Below the pieces are notes generated by a model. It searched no databases. It had not been told where the DNA came from and saw only the letters and a list, made by a program, of their open reading frames with translations. Positions 17,783 to 26,202 of a stretch of 64,000 bases of DNA are shown here, piece after piece. The translations under genes were made by a program, and so were the position numbers. The stretch lies in NCBI GenBank assembly GCA_027490145.1, contig JAIXYQ010000007.1, forward strand, positions 1-64,000, read 5' to 3'. Source of the DNA: Planctomycetaceae bacterium (GTDB lineage Bacteria; Planctomycetota; Phycisphaerae; Phycisphaerales; SM1A02). The number at the start of each line of letters is the position of its first letter. Positions within the stretch are counted from its first letter, which is position 1.

Positions 17783-18196
17783 ATGGCGCTCAGCATCTAC
17801 AAGTCTGGCCTGGGCTACTGGACCCGCCTGGGTACCGCCGTTGCGGCGGGCATCCTCGGCACCCTCGGTGGGTACTGGCTCTGGGAAGCCCTTGCCGGAG
17901 CCGACTGGGGCGTCCCCACCGTCTACGTCCAGAGCGGGGCAGCCCTGCTCCTGGTCACGCTCGTGGCGATCGCCGCATGGTGGCTGGTCGCCATGCGCCC
18001 GGCCTCCGTGGACTTCTTCATCGCGACCGAAACAGAGATGAAGAAGGTCAACTGGAGCAGCCGGCGCGAGGTGGTCGGGTCCAGCATCGTGGTCATCGTG
18101 GTGAGCCTGGTCCTGGCTGGCCTGTGCCAGCTCTTCGACTGGGGCTTCTTCTGGCTCTTCCAGCAACTGCGCGTGCTGCAGGTCGATGGCGGTTGA
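17783..18196 (+). CDS. secE: Preprotein translocase subunit SecE
   Basis: SecE is the small membrane clamp of the SecYEG export channel. The 137-residue protein is longer than the minimal form: two additional hydrophobic segments (about 16-36 and 49-70) precede the conserved SecE core. That core has the amphipathic helix around EMKKVNWSSRREV (about 88-100) and the final membrane segment VVIVVSLVLAGLCQLF. An AGGAG ribosome-binding site at 17771 supports the ATG at 17783. It is followed by nusG after 22 nt. Confidence 0.93.
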   Translation: MALSIYKSGLGYWTRLGTAVAAGILGTLGGYWLWEALAGADWGVPTVYVQSGAALLLVTLVAIAAWWLVAMRPASVDFFIATETEMKKVNWSSRREVVGSSIVVIVVSLVLAGLCQLFDWGFFWLFQQLRVLQVDGG

Positions 18197-18218
18197 TCCG
18201 CTCCCCGAAAGGCAATCC

Positions 18219-19016
18219 ATGAACGACAACGACTCCATGACCGAAGCCCATGACGGTGCCCCCGAGGGTGCATCGCACGGCGATGCAGGTTCCAGCCGCA
18301 ACCTTCGAACCCTCCGCCCCGGCGAGGGTTCGTCGGCGGCCAATGCCCCGACGCTGCGTTCGCTGCAGGGGGTGGCCACCATCCGTCTGGGCAGCGACAC
18401 CACGCCCGAGCCGGCCCCGTCGAACGTCGTGGATCCTGCGACCGACCTGCCCATGTACCGCGAGGGCATGGACTGGTTCGTGCTGCGCGTGGCCAGCAAC
18501 AAGGAAGACAGCGTGCGCAACTCGCTGCTGCGCAAGGTGCAGATCGAGAGCATGGAGCGCCTGATCGGGCGCATCATGGTGCCCACGGAGAAGTCCAAGA
18601 CCGTCAAGGGCGGCAAGCAGAAGGTCACCGAGACCAAGCTCTATCCGGGCTACGTCTTCGTGGAAATGCGCCTGGAGCCGGATGGGCGCATCCCCCAGGA
18701 TGTCTTCTTCATGATCAAGGAAACCTCGGGCGTCGGCGACTTCGTCGGCACCTCGGGTCGTCCGGCGCCCATGTCGCCGGCCGAGGTCGAGAAGATGCTC
18801 TTCGACAGCCGCAAGCCGGAAGAGGCTCCCCAGGTCAAGATGGAGTTCGTCAAGGGCGACAACGTCTCGATCCGCGAAGGCCCCTTCCAGAACTACGAGG
18901 GCACGGTCGACGAGGTCCTGCCCGACAAGGGCCTGGTCCGGGTCCTTGTTACGATCTTCGGTCGTCAGGCTCCAGTCGAACTGGAGTACTGGATGATCGC
19001 CAAGGTCGATTCCTGA
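18219..19016 (+). CDS. nusG: Transcription termination/antitermination factor NusG
   Basis: NusG binds RNA polymerase, contacts Rho or ribosomal protein S10, and couples transcription with translation. The 265-residue protein is longer than the usual 180. It begins with about 85 disordered acidic/Ser-rich residues, followed by the NGN domain (WFVLRVASNKEDSVRNSLL, then LYPGYVFVEM) and a C-terminal KOW domain (FVKGDNVSIREGPFQNYEG). A GAAAGG ribosome-binding site favours the ATG at 18219 over an in-frame ATG at 18186. The usual followers rplK and rplA are missing; a lipoprotein gene comes next. Confidence 0.95.
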   Translation: MNDNDSMTEAHDGAPEGASHGDAGSSRNLRTLRPGEGSSAANAPTLRSLQGVATIRLGSDTTPEPAPSNVVDPATDLPMYREGMDWFVLRVASNKEDSVRNSLLRKVQIESMERLIGRIMVPTEKSKTVKGGKQKVTETKLYPGYVFVEMRLEPDGRIPQDVFFMIKETSGVGDFVGTSGRPAPMSPAEVEKMLFDSRKPEEAPQVKMEFVKGDNVSIREGPFQNYEGTVDEVLPDKGLVRVLVTIFGRQAPVELEYWMIAKVDS

Positions 19017-19022
19017 TCGACG

Positions 19023-19061
19023 CCGGCCCCGTGCCGGAAGCATCACCGGCCCCGTGCCGGA
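19023..19061 (+). repeat. Two 16-bp direct repeats in the nusG / lipoprotein spacer
   Basis: CCGGCCCCGTGCCGGA occurs at 19023-19038 and again at 19046-19061, a 23-bp period. Each unit can fold on itself through CCGG/CCGG. The second unit runs into the ribosome-binding site of the lipoprotein gene. Confidence 0.7.
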
Positions 19062-19070
19062 GGACCACGC

Positions 19071-19688
19071 ATGCAACGGACTGCATCGATCGTCATCTGC
19101 TTGATCCTGCTCGCGCTGCCGGCCATGCTCGGCGGCTGCAACATGAAGGCTGCCTATCCGCAGCAGGATGGATGGCAGCAGCTCGACCCGTTCCTCGATC
19201 CCGTGCCGCAGGTCATGGCACGCGCGCTCGATGCGTCGCACGCCGCGACGGATCCGAGCGTTCCGCTCGTCTGGAACCTGCCGCCGGGCATGCAGCAGAC
19301 GGTGTGGAACAAGGTGTCCACGTTGCTCGGGCCCGGCGCGGTCGCGATGACCAAGGATGGCGAGCGCGTCTGGAGCATCGAGCGCGTGCGCGTGAACGGC
19401 TCGTTCGCGGAAGTCGACGTGCTCTGGCGCAATGCCGACGGGCTGTGGCAGCTCATGACGGTGCACCTTGAAGGTGCCGCGTTGGCGCCCTATCGCGTGA
19501 CCTATCTCCAGCGCTGGCGCCTGCCCGAGGCCCGCGTGCCGGTTTGCAACAACCCCAAGGCCATCGGCGAACCCGCCGCGCCGACCGCCGCGACGGCGGC
19601 GCCATCGAAGGATGCCCCCGCGCCGAATCCGGCACCCAAGCTGGTGGCGCCAACGCCCGCGCCTGCTGAAGCGCCGGAAAAGCCGTAG
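19071..19688 (+). CDS. Hypothetical lipoprotein
   Basis: This 205-residue protein has a signal peptide with a lipobox (MLGGC, Cys near 24), so it should be lipid-anchored in a membrane facing the periplasm. The middle part (about 35-160) is a soluble domain with LVWNLPPGMQQTVWNKV and WSIERVRVNGSFAEVDVLWR; I recognise no family. The last 40 residues are Ala/Pro-rich. A GGAGG ribosome-binding site precedes the ATG. It stands where ribosomal protein L11 is normally encoded, between nusG and proS. Confidence 0.85.
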   Translation: MQRTASIVICLILLALPAMLGGCNMKAAYPQQDGWQQLDPFLDPVPQVMARALDASHAATDPSVPLVWNLPPGMQQTVWNKVSTLLGPGAVAMTKDGERVWSIERVRVNGSFAEVDVLWRNADGLWQLMTVHLEGAALAPYRVTYLQRWRLPEARVPVCNNPKAIGEPAAPTAATAAPSKDAPAPNPAPKLVAPTPAPAEAPEKP

Positions 19689-19754
19689 CGTTCCCCGCCT
19701 TCACGCAGCCTGGCGGCTGCGGCAGGATCCTCGAACCCCGATGGGAGCAGCACC

Positions 19755-21311
19755 ATGAGCGACGGCAAGCAGCAGAAGCAGGGGGGCGCGCCCCAGACGG
19801 CGATCACTCCCACGCGCGAACAGAACTACGCCGAGTGGTACCAGCAGGTCGTGCGTGCGGCGGACCTTGCCGAGAACAGCCCCGTGCGCGGCTGCATGGT
19901 CATCAAGCCCTGGGGCTATGCGATCTGGGAGAACATGCAGCGTGCGCTCGACCGCATGTTCAAGGAGACGGGGCACCGCAACGCGTACTTCCCGCTCTTC
20001 ATCCCGCTGTCCTTCCTGCAGAAGGAGGCGGACCATGTCGAGGGCTTCGCCAAGGAATGTGCCGTCGTCACGCACCATCGCCTGAAGCCGGGCCCTGACG
20101 GCAAGCTCATCCCCGACGGCGAGCTCGAGGAGCCGCTGATCGTGCGCCCGACGAGCGAGACGATCATCGGTGCGACCTTCGCCAAGTGGGTGCAGAGCTA
20201 CCGCGACCTTCCGCTGCTCATCAACCAGTGGGCCAACGTGGTCAGGTGGGAGATGCGCACGCGGCTCTTCCTGCGGACCGCCGAGTTCCTCTGGCAGGAG
20301 GGCCACACCGCGCACGCGACCGAGGCCGAAGCCGTGGACGAGACGATGAAGATGCTGCGCGTCTACGAGACCTTCGCGCAGGAGTGGATGGCCATGCCGG
20401 TCATCTGCGGCGAGAAGACCGAAGGCGAGCGGTTCCCGGGTGCCGTCCGCACCTACTGCATCGAGGCCATGATGCAGGATCGCAAGGCGCTGCAGGCGGG
20501 CACGAGCCACTTCCTCGGGCAGAACTTCGCGAAGGCGAGCGGCATCCAGTTCCAGTCGAAGGACGGCGTGCAGGAGCACGCCTGGACGACGTCATGGGGT
20601 GTGAGCACCCGATTGATCGGTGGCATGATCATGACGCACGCCGATGATGACGGCCTGGTGCTGCCACCTCGTCTCGCGCCCGCGCACGTCGTCATCCTGC
20701 CCGTGATCCAGAAGCCCGAGATGGCCGAGCAGGTGCTCGGATGGTGCCGGGCCCTGGCCAAGGAACTCTCGTCGGTGTCGTTCGCAGGCGAGCCGGTGCG
20801 CGTCGAGATCGATGACCGCGACATCCGTGGCGGCGAGAAGGCATGGACCTGGATCAAGCGCGGCGTTCCCATCCGCCTGGAGGTCGGACCGCGCGACATC
20901 GAGGCCGACAGCGTGTTCTGTGCCCGCCGTGATCGTGGCCACAAGGAGAAGTCGGCCGTCAAGCGCGGCGACTTCGTGGGCGGCGTGGCGGCGCTCCTGC
21001 AGGAGATCCAGGACGGTCTCCTCGCGCGCGCGGTGGCGCACCGCTCGGCCAACACGCGGAGCATCGACACGGAAGCCGAGTTCAAGGCTTGGTTCGCCGC
21101 CCCTGCGGTGGCCGAGGGCCAACCCACGCCGATGCATGCTGGCTTCGCCATGACGCACTTCTGCGGCGATCCGGCGATCGAGGAACGCATCAAGGACGAG
21201 CTGGGTGTGACGGTGCGCTGCATCCCGATCGATGGCGATGCCGAGCCGGGCACGTGCCCGTTCAGCGGCAGGCCGAGCGCACGCCGCGTGGTCTGGGCGA
21301 AGTCCTATTGA
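19755..21311 (+). CDS. proS: Prolyl-tRNA synthetase (short, archaeal/eukaryote-like type)
   Basis: This cytoplasmic class II enzyme charges tRNA-Pro. At 518 residues it lacks the editing insertion of the common bacterial form and looks like the shorter ProS type 3: it starts near REQNYAEWYQQVVRAADL, has VIKPWGYAIWENMQ, the class II motif 2 region LLINQWANVVRWEMRTRLFLR, and a C terminus of the archaeal/eukaryote type ending ARRVVWAKSY. A GGGAG site precedes the ATG. Confidence 0.95.
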   Translation: MSDGKQQKQGGAPQTAITPTREQNYAEWYQQVVRAADLAENSPVRGCMVIKPWGYAIWENMQRALDRMFKETGHRNAYFPLFIPLSFLQKEADHVEGFAKECAVVTHHRLKPGPDGKLIPDGELEEPLIVRPTSETIIGATFAKWVQSYRDLPLLINQWANVVRWEMRTRLFLRTAEFLWQEGHTAHATEAEAVDETMKMLRVYETFAQEWMAMPVICGEKTEGERFPGAVRTYCIEAMMQDRKALQAGTSHFLGQNFAKASGIQFQSKDGVQEHAWTTSWGVSTRLIGGMIMTHADDDGLVLPPRLAPAHVVILPVIQKPEMAEQVLGWCRALAKELSSVSFAGEPVRVEIDDRDIRGGEKAWTWIKRGVPIRLEVGPRDIEADSVFCARRDRGHKEKSAVKRGDFVGGVAALLQEIQDGLLARAVAHRSANTRSIDTEAEFKAWFAAPAVAEGQPTPMHAGFAMTHFCGDPAIEERIKDELGVTVRCIPIDGDAEPGTCPFSGRPSARRVVWAKSY

Positions 21312-21505
21312 GCCGGTCGGTCCGGCACGATGAACCGCGGCGACGCTCGGTGCGTGCATAAATTCCATCCCGAACACCCGCAAACTGCGGTTGCACTGAA
21401 TTCGCGATTTTTCTCCACGCGACGCTTTGCTTCGTCGGTTCCCGCGACATGATGATTTCGGAGCGGTTCCGTTCGAATCGCAAAAACTAGGAGAGGAGAA
21501 GAGGG

Positions 21506-22168
21506 ATGTATCTATTTATGGGAGCGGCTGTCGCCGCGGTGGTTATCGCACCGCTGGCGCAGGGTGCCATCGTCAACGAAGCGGTTCCGGAATGGCGCGG
21601 CCAGGCCAACACGATCTTCGCGGGATGGGAATCATTCATGAGCGGATCGGGCGGCTTCAACGTCGCCGATCGAGCAGGGTCCTTCTGCGGCTGCTCGCTG
21701 TTCAACTTCGGGGCCGGGTCGGTGCTGGATGCCGATGGTGACATCCGCGCGGGTGACGCCGGTCTGGACGTCAAGCTCGTCGGCGGGCAATTCTCCACGC
21801 AGCGCCTGCGCTCGGTCGTGGTGAATCTGGCCTCGTACGACGGTTGCGTCGAACTCGGGCAGATGAAGTTGCGCTTGGTGGATGGCGCCGGCGCGGTCAC
21901 CTTCATCGCACCGGCCTCGCTCGAGGAGCGGGACCAGCAGATCTTCGACGATGGTTCGATCTACCGGTCGCGCTCCTACCGCTTCGACGTGGTCGATGGC
22001 TATCTCTCGACCGGCGCGGTGACGCAGTGGCGACTGGAGTTCACCTCCTCCGGCGGGATGGCGCTCGACGCCATCACGATCGACCTTGACTACAACGTGG
22101 TGCCCTCGCCGGGTGCCTTGGCCCTCGCCGTCCTCGGCGTGGCTGTGGCCCGCATGCGGCGCCGCTGA
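21506..22168 (+). CDS. Exported protein with PEP-CTERM-like sorting tail
   Basis: This 220-residue protein has an N-terminal signal (MYLFMGAAVAAVVIAPLAQG). Its C terminus, VPSPGALALAVLGVAVARMRRR, has the tripartite form of exosortase targets: a proline-containing motif, a hydrophobic helix and an Arg-rich end. The body contains two Cys-rich spots (FCGCSLF) and beta-rich sequence without a known family. An exosortase is encoded at 61735, so this is a plausible substrate. A long purine-rich stretch (GGAGAGGAGAAGAGGG) gives a strong ribosome-binding site. The 194-nt upstream gap is less GC-rich than its surroundings and includes CATAAATT near 21358, a possible -10. A terminator follows. Confidence 0.88.
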   Translation: MYLFMGAAVAAVVIAPLAQGAIVNEAVPEWRGQANTIFAGWESFMSGSGGFNVADRAGSFCGCSLFNFGAGSVLDADGDIRAGDAGLDVKLVGGQFSTQRLRSVVVNLASYDGCVELGQMKLRLVDGAGAVTFIAPASLEERDQQIFDDGSIYRSRSYRFDVVDGYLSTGAVTQWRLEFTSSGGMALDAITIDLDYNVVPSPGALALAVLGVAVARMRRR

Positions 22169-22211
22169 TCCGATCCTCTTCCCCCCTCCGCGCGCCGAGC
22201 GGCGCGCCCTG

Positions 22212-22243
22212 GCGGGACGGTCCCCTCGACCGTCCCGCTTTTT
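22212..22243 (+). terminator. Intrinsic terminator after the PEP-CTERM-like gene
   Basis: GCGGGACGGTC (22212-22222) pairs perfectly with GACCGTCCCGC (22228-22238) around a 5-nt loop and runs into TTTTT. It is the clearest intrinsic terminator in the window. A second GC hairpin (GCGCGCC/GGCGCGC) lies just upstream, near 22190-22208. Confidence 0.92.
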
Positions 22244-22282
22244 CATGGGCCGCATGGACGGACGCGTCGCCCGCACGCGCGC

Positions 22283-23848
22283 TCAGGCCGGCGGTGCATC
22301 GACCCGCATGAACGGTGCGCACTTCGTGATCGTGGTTCCGGCGGCGAGCGTGCCCCAACCGCCATCGCGCACGAGGTCCGTCGGGGTGCACCCGCCGTAG
22401 GACGCGAGCACCTCATCGGCCTTGGTCACGAGGATCGGCTGCAGCAGGGCGGCCGCCGCGCGCACGCCCTGTGCGCAGCACGCCAGGATCGCCCCGACCT
22501 CGGGAAGGTTGGCCGGGTCCTTGGCCAGCTTGAAGGGCTGGGTCTCGTTGATGCTGGCGTCCACGGCGCGGATGATCGAGAGCGCGGCGTCGGCAGCCTG
22601 ATCGAGTTCGAAGGCGCGGTAGTGCTCAAGCGACCGGTCGCGTGCACCGTCGACCAGGGCCTGCCAGGTCGGTGATCCCGGTGCGATCGATGCCGGACGA
22701 CCGCCCTCGGGTGCACAGGGCAGCGTTCCGTCGAAGTACTTGCCGATCATGGCGCTGGTTCGGCTCGCGCAATTCGCGAAGGTGTTGACGAGTTGCGCGG
22801 TGTACAGCTCGTGGAACTGCTTGGGCACGAAGTCCGCATCGGTCGCCCCGAGCGGCCCCTGCGTGATCATCGCCCAGCGCCACGCGTCGAGCCCGTACGC
22901 CGCCACGTAGCGTTCGATGGTCGGCAGATCGATGAAGTTGCCCATCGACTTCGACATCTTCTGGCCGTTGCTGATCCAGAACGAGTGGGCGTAGACGCAG
23001 CCCGGCAGCGGCAACTCGAGTGCCATGAGCATCGCCGGCCAGACCACGGCGTGGAACCAGAGGATTTCCTTGCCGATCACGTGGTACCGCGCCGGCCACC
23101 AGTCGCGCCGGGTGCCTCCATCGGGTTCGGCCAGGCCGAGCGCCGTGGCGTAGTTGAAGAGCGCATCGATCCAGACGTAGATGACGTGCTCGGGGTCGTT
23201 GGGCATCGGGATGCCCCACGTGAAGTTGGTGCGCGTGATCGGTACGTCCTGCAGGCCGTCGCGAAGCCGGCCCTTGACCTCGTTGAAGCGGGCCTCGGGC
23301 CGGACGAAGCCGGGGTTGGCGGCGAAGAACGCCTCGAGGCGCTCCTGGAACGCACTCAGCCTGAAGTAGTAGTTCCGCTCCTTGGCACGCACGAGCGGCT
23401 TGCCGCTGACCGGGCTCAGGTAGTTGCACTCCTTCGCGCGGGTTTCGGTGACGTACTCCTCCTGGCTCTCGTCGTACCAGCCTTCGAACTCACCGGCGTA
23501 GACCGCACCGGTCGCGAGCAGCCGGCGCACGAACTCCTGCACCTGCCGCTCGTGGCGCGGTTCGGTGGTGCGGATGAAGTCGTCGTTGGTGAGTCCGAAC
23601 GTGCCCAGCACGCGGCGGAACTCGGCGCTGTTCTCGTCGGCCAGCGCCTTGGGGCTGATGCCGCGCTCCTGGGCGCTCTTCTCGACCTTCACCCCGTGCT
23701 CGTCGGTTCCCGTGAGGAAGAAGACGTCCTCGCCGCACGCCCGCATCGCACGCGCCCACACGTCGCAGAGCGTGGTCGTGTAGGCGTGGCCGATGTGCGG
23801 TCGGTCGTTGACGTAGTAGATCGGGGTCGTGATGTAGGCGCGTGCCAT
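22283..23848 (-). CDS. metG: Methionyl-tRNA synthetase
   Basis: This class I enzyme charges elongator and initiator tRNA-Met. The 521-residue protein starts MARAYITTPIYYVNDRPHIGH, with the HIGH motif at the end of this segment and KMSKS near residues 295-299 (GQKMSKSMGN). It lacks the C-terminal EMAP-like tRNA-binding/dimerisation domain and belongs to the short form. The ATG at 23848 is 9 nt downstream of TACCAT. A 5' extension of the open frame to 24205 only shadows the next gene. It converges on the PEP-CTERM-like gene. Confidence 0.95.
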   Translation of the reverse strand: MARAYITTPIYYVNDRPHIGHAYTTTLCDVWARAMRACGEDVFFLTGTDEHGVKVEKSAQERGISPKALADENSAEFRRVLGTFGLTNDDFIRTTEPRHERQVQEFVRRLLATGAVYAGEFEGWYDESQEEYVTETRAKECNYLSPVSGKPLVRAKERNYYFRLSAFQERLEAFFAANPGFVRPEARFNEVKGRLRDGLQDVPITRTNFTWGIPMPNDPEHVIYVWIDALFNYATALGLAEPDGGTRRDWWPARYHVIGKEILWFHAVVWPAMLMALELPLPGCVYAHSFWISNGQKMSKSMGNFIDLPTIERYVAAYGLDAWRWAMITQGPLGATDADFVPKQFHELYTAQLVNTFANCASRTSAMIGKYFDGTLPCAPEGGRPASIAPGSPTWQALVDGARDRSLEHYRAFELDQAADAALSIIRAVDASINETQPFKLAKDPANLPEVGAILACCAQGVRAAAALLQPILVTKADEVLASYGGCTPTDLVRDGGWGTLAAGTTITKCAPFMRVDAPPA

Positions 23849-23857
23849 GGCGCAGCG

Positions 23858-23863
23858 ATGGTA
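23858..23863 (-). promoter_or_regulatory. -10-like element TACCAT for metG
   Basis: TACCAT on the minus strand is followed by 9 nt and the metG ATG. Confidence 0.45.
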
Positions 23864-23909
23864 ACGATGCCCGCGGCCACGCCCGGGTGCCGGCGCGGAT
23901 CGATCGGAC

Positions 23910-24536
23910 TCAGCGTGATGGCGCGGCGCTTCGCTCTGGTGCGTCGGCACCGGCGAGGACTTGGGTGAGCATGGACGCATCATCACCCATGACGACCCAC
24001 AGCAGCCCGTCGTCGCGCCAGGCATAGACCGACGCCTCGTCTGTGCTGCCCATGTCGCCCGCGAGTTCGCCGCGCTCGAGGGGAATGAGCTGTCCGAACC
24101 TGTCGCAGACCGCGAATTGCCCGACGTCCTCGGCAAGGCCGATCCAGGCCTGCATCTCGATCCCGTTGCCGTAGGCCAGGATGGCGGTGTGCTGCGGCGC
24201 CGCATCGGGGTCCACGCGGATCGACATCAGGACCAGTCCCGTCGAGGAGAGATCGGGCATCGAGATGGGACGCCCGAAGACCCTCTCCAGCCGCGTGGCC
24301 ATCATGCCCTGCGATTCATGGCGCAGGCTCTCCGGCCGAAGGGGTTCCTGGACCTGGAGCTCGCGGCGCAGGCGTTCGAGACCCACGATGACCTCGCCGA
24401 TGGGCACGAAGCCGTCATCTGAACTCGATGGTCGCGCGCTGGGAACGACCAGACCGAAGGTCACGGCCATGGCCATCAGCGCCAGCACGGCGGCCACGGC
24501 CCAAGGATGTGCCCGATCCGTCGCGGGTTCGCGCAT
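23910..24536 (-). CDS. Membrane-anchored hypothetical protein (possibly anti-sigma-like)
   Basis: This 208-residue protein has one N-terminal membrane segment (about 13-31, VAAVLALMAMAVTFGLVV) and a periplasmic-type domain. The pattern of the domain (GLVLMSIRVDP, HTAILAYGNG, then VYAWRDDGLLWVVMGD) resembles the outer domain of some anti-sigma factors, but no zinc-binding anti-sigma motif and no neighbouring sigma factor gene are present, so this is only a hint. The ATG lies 8 nt after TATAAG. It diverges from the TPR-like gene at 24559 through overlapping promoters, which suggests the two are regulated together. Confidence 0.8.
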   Translation of the reverse strand: MREPATDRAHPWAVAAVLALMAMAVTFGLVVPSARPSSSDDGFVPIGEVIVGLERLRRELQVQEPLRPESLRHESQGMMATRLERVFGRPISMPDLSSTGLVLMSIRVDPDAAPQHTAILAYGNGIEMQAWIGLAEDVGQFAVCDRFGQLIPLERGELAGDMGSTDEASVYAWRDDGLLWVVMGDDASMLTQVLAGADAPERSAAPSR

Positions 24537-24544
24537 GGTGCAAC

Positions 24545-24552
24545 CTTATACT
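24545..24552. promoter_or_regulatory. Overlapping divergent -10 elements (TATAAG / TATACT)
   Basis: On the plus strand TATACT (24547-24552) lies 6 nt before the GTG at 24559. On the minus strand TATAAG (24550-24545) lies 8 nt before the ATG at 24536. The elements share TATA, so only one polymerase can open this site at a time. Confidence 0.65.
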
Positions 24553-24558
24553 TTCGCC

Positions 24559-26154
24559 GTGCTGCATCGAGCGCTCATTCCCGGACTCCTGGCGGTGGCC
24601 GTCGCCGCGTCGGCGCACGGCCAGAACACGCTCGATTCGAGCATGACGCGCAACGCAACCTCCCGACAGGGGACGACGCTCGACCGCAACCTGCGGCGTG
24701 GCTCGTCGGGGATGAATGAGTCCCGGCGCTCGGGCTACAGCAAGGAAGAGTGCGACTACCGCAACCTCGTCGTGACCGGCGGCGTGGCCGGTGGTTCACA
24801 GTTCCGGGGCAACGTGGGGTACACCGCGCCGACGGACTTCCGCGGCGGCAGCACGGCGTTCCTGAATCCAGGGGCATCCTCGGGGGGCTCGCGCGTCGGC
24901 TCCATCGAAGGGTTCCTCGCGGGTTCCGCACTGAGCAATCCGGCGTTCATCAACAGCGCGCGCGCGCAGGACCGGTTCCTGCTGGCCAACGGCCTCGGCC
25001 AGTTCCAGTGGCGACCGTACCTGACGCCGGATCCCGTCGAGCTCTCGCGGGTCCCTGATTGGCGTCGCGTCGACAGTCAGGTCCGGCTCGACGACGTGGT
25101 GGGTACGCAGTCGCTTGCGGGGTACCGATCCGGCGCCCAGCAGTGGCGGCAACTGGCCTTCGCGGCCGATGACCGCAACCGACCCAGCTACGCGACGTTC
25201 TTCCACCCGGTGCGCGGGGCGACCACGGTCGGTGCGGAGAATCGGCCGGATTTCTTCGCGCCGAGTCCATACGAGGCGGCGCAGGTGCGGCAGGACATCG
25301 ACCGCGGCATGGTGCCGTTCGAGCGTGCGGTGACGGCGTTCGACCAGCCCTACCGGCGGCGCCTCGATGAAGCGGAGCGGAGCGGACAGCCTGTCTCGAA
25401 GGACTATCGCACGGTGATCGAGCGGCTCAAGGGCCGAGCAGCCGAGGATGCCAAACAGCGGCGCGAGCGCGACAAGACGCCTCCTGCCGCCTCGGGCGAT
25501 GACGCCGCGGAACTCCTGGAGTCGATCCGCGAGCAGCTGCGTTCAGGCGAGTCCGAGCTGGCTGGCAAGCCCGAGGATGCCGCCAAGCCGTCGACCGATG
25601 GTTCGGCGGTCCGTGGCCCCAGGCCGCTGACGCCCGAGGAAACCGCCTTGATCCTCAAGCATGGCATGACGATGAAGACCATCGATGCCGAGACCGGGCA
25701 GCGCGTGGATGAGTTGCTGCGCATGGCGGCGTCGCAGATGAAGCGTGGCGACTACTTCCTGGCGGAGGACTCCGCCCGGACGGCGGCCGCGTTGGTGCTC
25801 GACCATCCCACGGCGCTGGCCGTGAAGGCCAATGCGCAGATCGGTGCAGGGTTGCTCCGCAGTGCCGGGCTCACGCTGCACGACCTGTTCATCTCGAGTC
25901 CCGAGATGATCGACGTGAAGTTCGATGCCTCGCTGCTGCCGGATGCCGCGCGTTTGCGGGCCGTGCTGGCGCGGGCCAAGGACGAAGCACCACGGCAGGC
26001 CGATGCCTTCGATCTCGGGCTGGTGCAGGCGTACATCGGTTTCCAGCTCGGCGATGCCGACGCCACGGCCGCCGGCCTGGGCGCGATGGATCAGGCCGGA
26101 ACCAATCCCACGCTGTCCAAGGTGTTGCGCGGCGTGTGGCTCGCGCCACGCTGA
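24559..26154 (+). CDS. Exported protein with TPR-like C-terminal half
   Basis: This 531-residue protein starts at a GTG with a signal peptide (VLHRALIPGLLAVAVAASAHGQ). Residues about 25-300 form a low-complexity, Arg/Gly/Ser-rich region of unknown fold. The C-terminal 180 residues are alpha-helical, with repeated patterns such as QMKRGDYFLAEDSARTAAAL and AYIGFQLGDADATAAGLGAM, typical of tetratricopeptide repeats, which bind other proteins. The GTG is supported by TATACT 6 nt upstream; the open frame extends further upstream only opposite the divergent gene. Location is probably periplasmic or outer-membrane associated. I do not recognise the N-terminal half. Confidence 0.85.
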   Translation: MLHRALIPGLLAVAVAASAHGQNTLDSSMTRNATSRQGTTLDRNLRRGSSGMNESRRSGYSKEECDYRNLVVTGGVAGGSQFRGNVGYTAPTDFRGGSTAFLNPGASSGGSRVGSIEGFLAGSALSNPAFINSARAQDRFLLANGLGQFQWRPYLTPDPVELSRVPDWRRVDSQVRLDDVVGTQSLAGYRSGAQQWRQLAFAADDRNRPSYATFFHPVRGATTVGAENRPDFFAPSPYEAAQVRQDIDRGMVPFERAVTAFDQPYRRRLDEAERSGQPVSKDYRTVIERLKGRAAEDAKQRRERDKTPPAASGDDAAELLESIREQLRSGESELAGKPEDAAKPSTDGSAVRGPRPLTPEETALILKHGMTMKTIDAETGQRVDELLRMAASQMKRGDYFLAEDSARTAAALVLDHPTALAVKANAQIGAGLLRSAGLTLHDLFISSPEMIDVKFDASLLPDAARLRAVLARAKDEAPRQADAFDLGLVQAYIGFQLGDADATAAGLGAMDQAGTNPTLSKVLRGVWLAPR

Positions 26155-26202
26155 TCACGCGTCTGCCGGTGCCCGGGTGCGGGGCTCGCCGCCGGGCCTC
26201 CA

